From ZC4RG30 sp039929265 (GTDB taxonomy: Bacteria; Pseudomonadota; Gammaproteobacteria; Steroidobacterales; Steroidobacteraceae), in the NCBI GenBank assembly GCA_039929265.1, contig JBDSRN010000011.1, positions 1 to 28,099 on the forward strand: a DNA stretch of 28,099 nt, in the 5' to 3' direction. The position numbers were made by a program, and so were the translations under genes. The stretch's first letter is position 1, and each line of letters begins with the position of its first letter. Of this stretch, positions 21,084 to 28,099 are shown in pieces. Under the pieces are notes generated by a model that was not told where the DNA came from, made no database searches, and worked only from the letters and a program-made list of their open reading frames with translations.

Positions 21084-23119
21084 GCGGTACGCCATCATGG
21101 AAGTACGCGCAGGAAGCCGAAGGGATAATCCGGCTCACGCTGGACAAGGCGGATGCATCGACGAATGTCCTGTCGCGCGATGTGATGCTCGGGCTCGAGG
21201 AAATGCTCGACATGCTCGCGAAGCAGCGGCCCGTCGGGGTAATCATCTGTTCCGCCAAAAGCAGCGGGTTCATCGCCGGCGCCGATATCAACGAGTTCGT
21301 CGCTCTGCAAAGCAAGCAGGAAGCCTATGAGCTTGTGCGCGGTGCGCAGCGCAGCCTCGACCGGCTCGAGAACCTGCCCTGCCCCAGCGTCTGCCAGATC
21401 TTCGGATTTGCGCTCGGCGGCGGACTCGAACTCGCGCTAGCCTGCACGTATCGCGTAGCGGCGCAAGATGGGCGCCTCGCCCTCGGCTTCCCGGAGGTGC
21501 AGCTCGGCATTCACCCGGGCTTCGGCGGCACGGTGCGCGCCGTGCGCATCCTGGGCGTGCGCCCTGCGATGGACATGATGCTTACGGGCAAGACGATCCG
21601 CGGCGACAAGGCGCTGCGCATCGGTCTCATCGACTGCCTGGTGGTGCCGGCCGACCTCGACTCCGCCTCGCGTGCGCTTGTCGCGAACCGCCCTGCCCGG
21701 CGCCGGGCGCCGTGGCAGGAACGCCTGCTGTCCGCCCCCCTGGTCCGTTCGGTGCTCAAACCGGCGCTGCTGCGACAAGTGCACAAGCATGCGCGTCAGG
21801 ATCACTACCCCGCGCCGTACGCCATCGTGGATCTCTGGGCCCGACACGGCGGCCGCGGTCAGTCGGCGTATGAGGCAGAGGCACGCTCGATCGCGAATCT
21901 CTTCGTCACGGAAACCTCGCGCAATCTCGTGCGCCTGTTCTTCCTGCAGAGTCGGCTCAAGGTGCAAGGTGCGCGCGCGAGCATGGCGGTGCGGCGCGTG
22001 CATGTGGTGGGCGCGGGCGTGATGGGCGGTGACATTGCCGCGTGGTGTGCATTGCGCGGTCTCGAAGTGACCTTGCAGGACCGCACCCTCGAGGGGATAC
22101 AGCCCGCGATACAACGCGCGCGCGAATCCTGGTCGAAGCGACTTGGTGCCGCGGAGGCCAGCGCCGCGATGGCGCGATTGCGGGCCGATGTGAATGGCGA
22201 GGGTGTGTCGCAGGCCGATCTCGTGATCGAGGCGATCTTCGAGAATCTCGAAGCCAAGCGCTCGCTGTATGCGCAGCTCGAGCCGCGCATGCCGATGACT
22301 TCCATTCTCGCGAGCAACACGTCGAGTATTCCACTGGAAGAGCTCGCGAGCGGGCTCGCGGATCCGGGTCGGTTCGTGGGACTGCACTTTTTCAACCCTG
22401 TGGCGCAGATGCTGCTGGTCGAAGTGGTGGCCGCAGCCCGCACGCGACCCGAGATCCTCAACTCAACGATTGCCTGCGTGCGGCGCTTCGACAAGTTGCC
22501 GATCGTGTGTCGTAGCGCGCCAGGCTTCCTGGTCAATCGCGTGCTTGCGCCCTATCTGCAGGAAGCGATGCTCATGCTCGAGCAGGGGCTTGCACCGGAA
22601 GTCGTGGATGCCGCGGCGGTCCACTTCGGCATGGCGATGGGACCGATCGAAATGGCAGACGTCGTCGGTCTCGATGTCTGCAAGCACGTCGGGGAAATCG
22701 TGAATGCGAGCCTGGGCCGGGCGCCGCCTCTGCCGCTGACTCGACTCGAGGAACGCGTCGCCACGAAGAAGCTGGGTCGCAAGAGCGGCGAGGGTTTCTA
22801 CGTATGGGAAGGCACCCTCGCCAGGAAGGCACCGGTCACGCAGCCCATTCCCCCGGATCTCGAAGACCGACTCGTGCTGGCGCTGGTGAACGAAGCGGTG
22901 GCGTGCCAGCGCGAGCGTATCGTGAGCGAGGCGGACTTCATCGACGCGGCGCTCGTGTTTGGCGCGGGTTTCGCGCCGTTTCGCGGCGGGCCATTGCACT
23001 ACGCGCGCCAGCGTGGCGTCGCGGAGTGTGTCGCCCGGCTCACGCAGCTCGAGCAGGCGCAGGGCGAACGCTTCACGCCAGATGCGGGCTGGAGTGTGCT
23101 TCAGCCTCCGGCAGCGTGA
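21080..23119 (+). CDS. FadJ/FadB-like multifunctional enoyl-CoA hydratase/3-hydroxyacyl-CoA dehydrogenase
   Basis: This two-enzyme fusion catalyses hydration of enoyl-CoA and NAD-dependent oxidation of 3-hydroxyacyl-CoA in fatty-acid beta-oxidation. The N-terminal crotonase domain (about 1-190) has the oxyanion-hole sequences FIAGADI and GFALGGGLELAL. It has both catalytic glutamates, Glu117 and Glu139 (GFPEVQLGIHPGFGGT). The dehydrogenase domain starts near 305 with the NAD-binding VHVVGAGVMGGDIA; the catalytic His is in GLHFFNPVAQM. C-terminal domains carry APGFLVNRVLAPYLQEAM, MGPIEMADVVGLDV and KKLGRKSGEGFYVW. At 679 residues it is a little shorter than E. coli FadJ (714). No thiolase gene (fadA/I) follows. 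The GTG start overlaps the EEP gene stop. Confidence 0.92.
   Translation: MSGTPSWKYAQEAEGIIRLTLDKADASTNVLSRDVMLGLEEMLDMLAKQRPVGVIICSAKSSGFIAGADINEFVALQSKQEAYELVRGAQRSLDRLENLPCPSVCQIFGFALGGGLELALACTYRVAAQDGRLALGFPEVQLGIHPGFGGTVRAVRILGVRPAMDMMLTGKTIRGDKALRIGLIDCLVVPADLDSASRALVANRPARRRAPWQERLLSAPLVRSVLKPALLRQVHKHARQDHYPAPYAIVDLWARHGGRGQSAYEAEARSIANLFVTETSRNLVRLFFLQSRLKVQGARASMAVRRVHVVGAGVMGGDIAAWCALRGLEVTLQDRTLEGIQPAIQRARESWSKRLGAAEASAAMARLRADVNGEGVSQADLVIEAIFENLEAKRSLYAQLEPRMPMTSILASNTSSIPLEELASGLADPGRFVGLHFFNPVAQMLLVEVVAAARTRPEILNSTIACVRRFDKLPIVCRSAPGFLVNRVLAPYLQEAMLMLEQGLAPEVVDAAAVHFGMAMGPIEMADVVGLDVCKHVGEIVNASLGRAPPLPLTRLEERVATKKLGRKSGEGFYVWEGTLARKAPVTQPIPPDLEDRLVLALVNEAVACQRERIVSEADFIDAALVFGAGFAPFRGGPLHYARQRGVAECVARLTQLEQAQGERFTPDAGWSVLQPPAA
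21377..21384 (-). other. KOPS-like octamer on the minus strand, pointing toward dif
   Basis: CCCTGCCC on the plus strand reads GGGCAGGG on the minus strand, matching GGGNAGGG. Right of dif, so its polarity is again toward dif. Confidence 0.42.
21691..21698 (-). other. KOPS-like octamer on the minus strand, pointing toward dif
   Basis: This is a second minus-strand GGGCAGGG, right of dif, about 0.3 kb from the previous one and in the same gene. Confidence 0.42.
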
Positions 23120-23215
23120 ACCGATTCGGCCGGCGGCGCGCAGGCCTGTGCTAACATTCGCGCCATGTGCAGCGCATCAAATTACTGAACTGCTGCCAGT
23201 TTTTCGAGGCTTCAG

Positions 23216-24286
23216 ATGAGTGAAGGCAGGGCTGCGGATGTCGCCCTTTTAGGGCGCTTCACGCCGCTCGATGGCATGAAGAAGGAAAACCAGGCTGCGC
23301 TCGCCAAGAAGGTGACCGTTCGCCAGATGGCGCCCGGTCGCCTGCTGTTCAAGGAAGGCGACACCGAGAAGCGCACCGTGTGGGTGGTTGCCGGCACCGT
23401 GGAATTGCGTGAAGGTGACCGCACGATCGCCATGATCGTTGCCGGCACGCCAGAGGCGCGCAATCCTCTCTCTCCCCAGTTTCCGCACCGCGTATCGGCA
23501 CGCGCCGTCGACAACGTCGAGTACCTGTCGATCGACAGCGAGTTGCTCGACGTGATGATCACCTGGGACCAGACCGGTACGTATGAAGTCACCGATCTGC
23601 AGGCGCAGTTCGAAGGCGCCGGCGCCGATGACTGGATGACGACGCTGTTGCAGAACCACGCCTTGCACCGCATCCCGCCCGCGAACATCCAGGCGATCTT
23701 CATGCGCATGCAGCGCGTGAGCTGCCGCGTCGGCGAAGTCATCATCCAGCAAGGGGCCGAGGGCGATTTCTTCTACGCGATCGTCAGTGGCCGCTGCTCG
23801 GTGATGCGTGAAACGCCGCTGAACAAGGACGGCATCAAGCTAGCGGAGCTCGGTGTCGGCGATACCTTCGGCGAAGAGGCCCTGATCTCCGAGTCCAAAC
23901 GCAATGCGACAGTCACGATGATGACCGACGGCGTGCTCATGCGGCTCAACAAGGCGGATTTCCGCGAGCTGATGAACGAGCCGCTGTTGCAGTGGGTGAC
24001 CTACGATCAGGCTAAAAAGATCGTCGGCGACGGTGGCCGCTGGCTCGACGTGCGGCTGCCTTCGGAGCATCAGAATCTCGCGATCGAAGACTCGCTCAAT
24101 ATCCCCTTGTACTTCATCCGCCTGAAGCTCTCGACGCTCGACAAGATGACGCGATATGTTGTTTATTGCGATACCGGCCGGCGCAGCTCCGCTGCGGCCT
24201 ACATCCTGCTTGAGCGCGGCTACGATGCGTTCGTGCTGCGCAATGGCATTGTCAGCGCTGACGCCGGACTCAGGCGAGCACCGTAG
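23216..24286 (+). CDS. Tandem cyclic-nucleotide-binding domains fused to rhodanese
   Basis: This is a 356-residue cytoplasmic fusion. The first cNMP-binding fold (about 12-125) is degenerate, lacking a recognisable phosphate-binding cassette. The second (about 145-262) has GDFFYAIVSGRCSV and a phosphate-binding cassette FGEEALISESKRNATV with Arg229, so it could bind cAMP or cGMP. The C-terminal rhodanese domain (about 265-352) has WLDVRLPSEH and the active-site loop CDTGRRSS with Cys318. The ribosome-binding site GAGG (23206-23209) is 6 bp from the ATG. A -10-like TAACAT sits at 23152-23157. The gene stands alone, convergent with pilZ. There is no DNA-binding domain, so it is not a CRP-type regulator. 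The likely role is cNMP-gated sulfur or redox chemistry, which is inference. Confidence 0.88.
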   Translation: MSEGRAADVALLGRFTPLDGMKKENQAALAKKVTVRQMAPGRLLFKEGDTEKRTVWVVAGTVELREGDRTIAMIVAGTPEARNPLSPQFPHRVSARAVDNVEYLSIDSELLDVMITWDQTGTYEVTDLQAQFEGAGADDWMTTLLQNHALHRIPPANIQAIFMRMQRVSCRVGEVIIQQGAEGDFFYAIVSGRCSVMRETPLNKDGIKLAELGVGDTFGEEALISESKRNATVTMMTDGVLMRLNKADFRELMNEPLLQWVTYDQAKKIVGDGGRWLDVRLPSEHQNLAIEDSLNIPLYFIRLKLSTLDKMTRYVVYCDTGRRSSAAAYILLERGYDAFVLRNGIVSADAGLRRAP

Positions 24287-24362
24287 CGGACTGCCTACGC
24301 CCGGTGCATGCGGTGCAACCCGGAACTTGCGGCCGAATTCGTGCTCGCGCAAGCGCCTCACC

Positions 24363-24734
24363 CTACATCGTGTGCGTGGACTTTTCGCCGGAGAGCGCGC
24401 CGGCGAGATAGTTCTCAATTTTCTTCTGCGTCTGGCCGCGATCCTGCTCGCTGAACTGCACGCCGATGCCGGCGGTGCGCTTGCCCTGCGCGCCCTTGGG
24501 CGTAACCCATATAACGCGACCTGCAACGGGCAGCTTCTCGTCCTCGCCCATGAGGTTCAGCAGCATGAACACTTCATCGCCCAGGCGATAATTGCTGTTG
24601 GTCGGGATGAACAGGCCGCCATTACGGACGAATGGCATGTACGCGAGGTACAGCGCGCTCTTGTCCTTGATGGTGAGCGTGAGCAGACCAGGCTTGTTGA
24701 TGCCGGATCGTGAAGTGGGATCTCTTGCCGCCAT
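24363..24734 (-). CDS. pilZ: Type IV pilus assembly protein PilZ
   Basis: This is a 123-residue classical pilus PilZ, needed for type IV pilus biogenesis in pseudomonads and xanthomonads. It closely follows P. aeruginosa PilZ: GLLTLTIKDKSALYLAYMPF, NGGLFIPTN, GDEVFMLLNLM, AGRVIWVTPKGAQG, GIGVQF and the C-terminal THTM. It lacks the RxxxR and D/NxSxxG motifs of c-di-GMP-binding PilZ domains, as classical PilZ proteins do. The frame is open upstream through holB, but the ATG at 24734 gives the family N-terminus and lies 2 bp after the holB stop. The tmk-holB-pilZ order is standard for this group. Confidence 0.95.
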   Translation of the reverse strand: MAARDPTSRSGINKPGLLTLTIKDKSALYLAYMPFVRNGGLFIPTNSNYRLGDEVFMLLNLMGEDEKLPVAGRVIWVTPKGAQGKRTAGIGVQFSEQDRGQTQKKIENYLAGALSGEKSTHTM

Positions 24735-24736
24735 GC

Positions 24737-25765
24737 CTATCCTGCGTTGCCTGCTGCCACGGTGCGTTGCGTCCCGTCTGCCAGGCGCCACAGCAATCGC
24801 TCGAGCGCCAGCGCCTTGTTGATGGGGGTTGCCGCGAGCAGCCTGAGCTCCCGCAGTCCGTCCAGAACTCCGAATGCCGCAGCCATATTTATGTCCAAAT
24901 CGCCTGCTGGCAAGTGGGCTACAGGCCGCATTTCCGCGTTTTGCACATTCGGTGCGTACCGAGCCAGTACTTGTGTTGTGAGATAAGTCTCAATGCACCC
25001 CAGCAGCGGCAGCAGATCGAGCTTCGCCCACCGGTCGGCCGCGCCAGGAACATCCAGCCGTCCGACCTGTGCCTGCTGCAGTGTGCGCCAAGTGTCGTCG
25101 CGAAGTTCACGAGTTGCGGCAGGGTCGAGAGCGATCGCGTCGAACGGCGCGATGCCGGTGACGTCGAGCACGGCGGACCAGTCTCTCGAGGGACGCGTCT
25201 CGTTCAGCCATGCGATCGTCTGATCGCGCGAGGGGGCGCGCAATACGATGCGCTGGCAGCGGCTGCGCACGGTGGCCGAGAGGCGCCACGCTGAGTTGCT
25301 GACCAGCACGATACTCACGCCCGAGCGCGGCTCTTCCAGCGTCTTCAGCAGCGCATTGGACGTGGCGTTGTTCATCGCATCGGCTGGATGGATGACGACG
25401 ACCGTGCCGCGCGAGCCATGGCTTGTGAGCCAGAGCCCTGCGGCGAGTTCCCGGATCTGGTCGATGCGGATCTGGCTGGTGACCTTGTCGGTTTTCGGGT
25501 CGACGTAGTAACTGATTACGCGAAGATCCGGATGCTCGTTGCGAAGCACGCGCCGGCAATCGATGCACTCGCCACACGGGGAGTCGGCGCGCTTGCAGAA
25601 TACGAGCTGCGCATACCACTGCGCCAGCCACAAGCCGCCGCTGCCGGCCGCCTCCTGAATGAGCAGCGCGTGCGGCAGGCGGTCCTTGTCACGCGCGTTG
25701 CGCAGTGACGCCATCTGTGTGCCGATCCATGGCAGGCTCGTGGGGCGCGAACGCTCTTCGCTCAC
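24737..25765 (-). CDS. holB: DNA polymerase III subunit delta'
   Basis: HolB is part of the clamp loader that places the beta clamp on DNA at replication forks. The AAA+ N-domain begins LPWIGTQMASL...LPHALLIQEAAGSGG, with the degenerate P-loop usual for delta'. A four-cysteine zinc module is present (Cys57, Cys64, Cys67, Cys70 in CKRADSPCGECIDC). Further motifs are VIHPADAMNNATSNALLKTLEEP and the SRC motif VRSRCQR. Length is 342 residues (E. coli 334). The frame is open far upstream through tmk, but the GTG at 25765, overlapping the tmk stop (GTGA), gives the right N-terminus. Translationally coupled to tmk. Confidence 0.95.
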   Translation of the reverse strand: MSEERSRPTSLPWIGTQMASLRNARDKDRLPHALLIQEAAGSGGLWLAQWYAQLVFCKRADSPCGECIDCRRVLRNEHPDLRVISYYVDPKTDKVTSQIRIDQIRELAAGLWLTSHGSRGTVVVIHPADAMNNATSNALLKTLEEPRSGVSIVLVSNSAWRLSATVRSRCQRIVLRAPSRDQTIAWLNETRPSRDWSAVLDVTGIAPFDAIALDPAATRELRDDTWRTLQQAQVGRLDVPGAADRWAKLDLLPLLGCIETYLTTQVLARYAPNVQNAEMRPVAHLPAGDLDINMAAAFGVLDGLRELRLLAATPINKALALERLLWRLADGTQRTVAAGNAG

Positions 25766-26382
25766 ATGCCCTCCAGCAACGCCTCGAGCGCGCGCTCGGT
25801 GACAGTGACGATCGGTGCCGATGCATCGATGATGCGGAAGCGCTGCGGCTCCGCGTGCGCAATCGCAAGGTAGGCATTGCGCACGCGCTGGAAGAACGCC
25901 AGACGTTCGTCCTCGAAGCGATCGCCGGGACCGCCGCGCGACACTGCCCGCGCGAGCCCCTGCTCCGCCGGCAGATCCAGCAACAGCGTAATGTCCGGTG
26001 CCAGATCGCGATGCGCGAGCTGCGCCATGGAATCGATGATGTGCGCCTCGACACCGCGGCCGCCGCCCTGATAGGCACGCGTCGCGTCGGTGAAACGATC
26101 GCAGATCACCCAGTGGCCACATGCAAGTGCGGGGCGGATGAGGTTCTCGACATGCACCGCGCGCGCGCCGAACATCAGCAGTGTTTCCGCGCCGGGGGTG
26201 AGCGTCTCGCTGCCACGCTGCAACAGGATGTCGCGCAGCTTTTCGGCGAGCGGGGTGCCGCCGGGTTCGCGCGTCGGACGCACGGAGATGCCACGCGCCG
26301 TGAGCCGTTGCGTCAGCTCGCGCGCCAGTGTCGACTTGCCGCAGCCTTCGATCCCCTCGAGCGTGATGAAACGTGCCGCCAT
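25762..26382 (-). CDS. tmk: Thymidylate kinase
   Basis: This enzyme phosphorylates dTMP to dTDP for DNA synthesis. The P-loop is EGIEGCGKST (Lys16). The dTMP-binding PTREPGGTPLAEKLRD and the DR motif CDRFTDATRAYQGGGRG are present, and the LID region RAVSRGGPGDRFEDE carries the arginines of the bacterial type II (E. coli-like) enzyme. The 206-residue length is standard (E. coli 213). The ATG overlaps the mltG stop (ATGA) and the stop overlaps the holB start, so mltG, tmk and holB form one coupled transcript. Confidence 0.97.
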   Translation of the reverse strand: MAARFITLEGIEGCGKSTLARELTQRLTARGISVRPTREPGGTPLAEKLRDILLQRGSETLTPGAETLLMFGARAVHVENLIRPALACGHWVICDRFTDATRAYQGGGRGVEAHIIDSMAQLAHRDLAPDITLLLDLPAEQGLARAVSRGGPGDRFEDERLAFFQRVRNAYLAIAHAEPQRFRIIDASAPIVTVTERALEALLEGM

Positions 26383-27419
26383 CAGAGCCCTCGCGCGCGC
26401 CGGCGGGCATCATAGCGGCGGATGGCCGCCTGATGTTCCTCGAAGGTGCGCGTGAAATCGTGCCGGCCGCTCGCGTCGCCGAGTGCCATGAAATAAAGTG
26501 CTTCAGTCTTGTCAGGCTGCACTGCTGCCCAGATCGAGTCTTTGCCCGGCAACGCGATCGGCGTTGGCGGGAGTCCATGGCGAGTGTACGTGTTGTACGG
26601 CGTGTCGGTGGTGAGATCGCGCTTGCGGATGTCGCCATCGTAGCGGGCTCCCAGCCCATACACGACGGTGGGATCGGTCTGCAGTTTCATGTTGATGCGC
26701 AGGCGATTGCTTAACACGCCCGCGACTCGCCGGCGCTCGTCCGGCACGCCGGTTTCCTTCTCGATGATCGACGCGAGGATCAGCGCCTCGTCCGCGGTTT
26801 TGATGGGCAGGTCGGGCGCACGCTGCTGCCAGGCGGCGGCGAGCTCGCGCGCGAGATTCGCATGTGCGAGCTGGAGGATATGCTGGTCGGCGGTGCCCGC
26901 GGCGAAGCGCAGCGTATCGGGAAGGAAGCGGCCTTCCGGGTGCACGCCCGCGAGACCCAGCGCGGTCATCACTTCGGCATCGGTGCGACCCTTGAGCACA
27001 TGGGCGATCCTTGGATGCGAGTCGAGGGCGGCGCGCATCTGCGCGAATGTCCAGCCTTCCACCACAGTGAGCTGTTCCAGAATCACCCGGCCTTCGCCGA
27101 GCTGCTGCACGATCGCCAGCGCGCTGGCGCCCGCCGGCAGCAGGTACTCACCCGCCTTGACGGCGGGAAGCTGCTGGCGGAACTGCGCGTTGCAACAGCG
27201 CAGGTACACCTCGAAAAGTCGCGGCTGATTCAATGCGCCCTGCTTTGCGATCTGCTTGAGCACTGCGCGCAGGCTGCTGCCCGGCGTGACGAGCACCCGC
27301 GTCACGGCGCTCGACGGACCGACGCTGTTCGCCTGCCAGCCGAGTGTCTGAACCCAGGCCCAGCCCGCTGCCGCACCGATCGCCAGCACTGCAGTCATCG
27401 CGAGGAGCGCCCTACGCAT
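26382..27419 (-). CDS. mltG: Endolytic murein transglycosylase MltG
   Basis: This inner-membrane lytic transglycosylase cuts nascent glycan strands and is thought to terminate peptidoglycan elongation. An N-terminal membrane anchor (about 3-22, RALLAMTAVLAIGAAAGWAW) leads to a LysM-like region (VTPGSSLRAVLKQIAKQG). The YceG catalytic domain follows, with LASIIEKETGVPDER containing the catalytic Glu, plus LQTDPTVVYGLG, YNTYTRHGLPPTPIALPG and YFMALGDASGRHDFTRTFEEH. The frame is open 33 codons further upstream, but the ATG at 27419 gives the basic-hydrophobic N-terminus and overlaps the pabC end by 8 bp. Length is 345 residues (E. coli 340). Confidence 0.96.
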   Translation of the reverse strand: MRRALLAMTAVLAIGAAAGWAWVQTLGWQANSVGPSSAVTRVLVTPGSSLRAVLKQIAKQGALNQPRLFEVYLRCCNAQFRQQLPAVKAGEYLLPAGASALAIVQQLGEGRVILEQLTVVEGWTFAQMRAALDSHPRIAHVLKGRTDAEVMTALGLAGVHPEGRFLPDTLRFAAGTADQHILQLAHANLARELAAAWQQRAPDLPIKTADEALILASIIEKETGVPDERRRVAGVLSNRLRINMKLQTDPTVVYGLGARYDGDIRKRDLTTDTPYNTYTRHGLPPTPIALPGKDSIWAAVQPDKTEALYFMALGDASGRHDFTRTFEEHQAAIRRYDARRRARGL

Positions 27420-28099
27420 CGATGCCCTCCAGCATGTTCTGCAGCCGCCGCGTGAGCGGACCTGGTTGCAGTCGGCGGCCGTCCAGCTCGCGCACGGGCC
27501 AGATGCCGATGCGCACATTCGTTAGAAACACTTCACTGGCGTGCGCGAGCTCCGGCAACTCCACATCCGCCTCGCGCATCTTCAGCCCGGCGCGACCGGC
27601 TTCGCGGAACACCACCGCTCGCATCACACCCGCGATGCCGCAGCGATCCACTCGTGGTGTGACGATCTCGGCATGACTTACGAGAAACACGTTGCTCATG
27701 GAGCCTGAGATCACGCGCCGCGAGCTGCTGGTGAGCAGGCCCTCGTCCTCGCCCGACGGGGCGATCTCGATGCGTGCCAGTACCTGCTCGAGCCGGTTGA
27801 GGTGCTTGATGCCGGCGAGCTGCGTGCTCTCACCGAGTCGCGTGCGCACGGTGACGACGCGCGCGCCATGCGTGGCGATCGAGTCGGGAGCATCGGGCCA
27901 GTCGTAACGCAGCGCAATCCGGCGCGGCTGGTCCATGCCGGTGATGCCATAGCCGCGTGCCTGCGCGTCGCCGCGCGTGACGAGCAGCTTCACGATGCAG
28001 CGCACCTGACCTGCGGCGAGTGCGTGCAATTCGTCGAATGCTCGCTGCACGTCCAGATCGAGCGCGAGCCGGCGGCAGCCCTCTTCGAGGCGCCTGCGA
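27412..28099 (-). CDS. pabC: Aminodeoxychorismate lyase (5' end outside the window)
   Basis: PabC is a PLP enzyme that converts 4-amino-4-deoxychorismate to p-aminobenzoate and pyruvate in folate synthesis. The reading frame is open to the window edge, and the upstream codons read RRRLEEGCRRLALDLD, the usual PabC region before the small-domain boundary, so the GTG at 28050 is internal. The PLP-binding Lys is in LAGIKHLNRLEQVLAR. The cofactor-side SSSRRVISGSMSNVFLV, CGIAGVMRAVV and EVFLTNVRIGIWPV are fold-type IV hallmarks. The gene order pabC-mltG-tmk-holB is conserved in gammaproteobacteria; acpP-fabF would be expected beyond the edge. Confidence 0.94.
   Translation of the reverse strand, partial: RRRLEEGCRRLALDLDVQRAFDELHALAAGQVRCIVKLLVTRGDAQARGYGITGMDQPRRIALRYDWPDAPDSIATHGARVVTVRTRLGESTQLAGIKHLNRLEQVLARIEIAPSGEDEGLLTSSSRRVISGSMSNVFLVSHAEIVTPRVDRCGIAGVMRAVVFREAGRAGLKMREADVELPELAHASEVFLTNVRIGIWPVRELDGRRLQPGPLTRRLQNMLEGIDA

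Noticed and set aside
24326..24353. Hairpin CTTGCG...CGCAAG between the cNMP-rhodanese gene and pilZ as a terminator
   Set aside because: The stem is six base pairs with a 16-base loop and no U-tract on either strand.
24737..26659. A 640-codon minus-strand frame that would make HolB a fusion protein
   Set aside because: Its first 300 codons lie in the wrong frame through tmk and mltG; HolB homology begins at the GTG overlapping the tmk stop.
1..28099. CRISPR arrays, transposases, prophage genes or long direct repeats
   Set aside because: None was seen on either strand; apart from the dif neighbourhood the window is made of core chromosomal genes.

Overview
The window is high-GC chromosomal DNA from a gammaproteobacterium. 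Three core gene orders support this: uvrC-pgsA followed by tRNA-Gly/tRNA-Cys/tRNA-Leu (the E. coli uvrC-pgsA-glyW-cysT-leuZ order), a complete ccmABCDEFGHI cluster, and pabC-mltG-tmk-holB-pilZ. Class II DAHP synthase, a classical pilus-type PilZ and many GTG/TTG starts suggest a free-living aerobic lineage near the Xanthomonadales/Nevskiales/Steroidobacterales. That placement is inference, not a match.

Layout. 1-1929: a PhoP-like regulator (cut by the window edge) and its sensor kinase. 1951-5749: class II DAHP synthase, uvrC, pgsA. 5785-6145: a stable-RNA promoter and three tRNA genes. 6210-12849: ccmA to ccmI, nearly all joined by ATGA/GTGA/TTGA stop-start overlaps; together they export or handle haem and attach it to periplasmic c-type cytochromes. 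12866-15928: an orphan 97-residue ORF, then a GT2 glycosyltransferase, an ArnT-like membrane glycosyltransferase and a small LABN-domain membrane protein, which look like a lipid-linked sugar/lipid A decoration module. 15929-16207: no intact gene, but a remnant of an aldo/keto reductase that stops at a 28-bp XerC/XerD dif site (16109-16136). 16208-18117: a soluble GAF-histidine kinase, an AT-richer spacer and a 120-residue hypothetical protein. 18125-20220 (minus): a TIR-like protein downstream of the ABC-F ATPase ybiT. 20334-24286 (plus): an EEP-family hydrolase translationally coupled to a FadJ/FadB-like beta-oxidation enzyme, then a double cNMP-binding-domain/rhodanese fusion. 24363-28099 (minus): pilZ, holB, tmk, mltG and a partial pabC.

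The most notable signal is not a gene. The dif site identifies this segment as the likely replication terminus. Every gene left of dif is on the plus strand, the minus-strand genes all lie to its right, and four FtsK-guiding KOPS octamers found by eye all point toward it. The genes closest to dif (sensor kinase, hypothetical, TIR-like protein, broken reductase) look more variable than the core operons on either side, as expected for terminus-proximal DNA.
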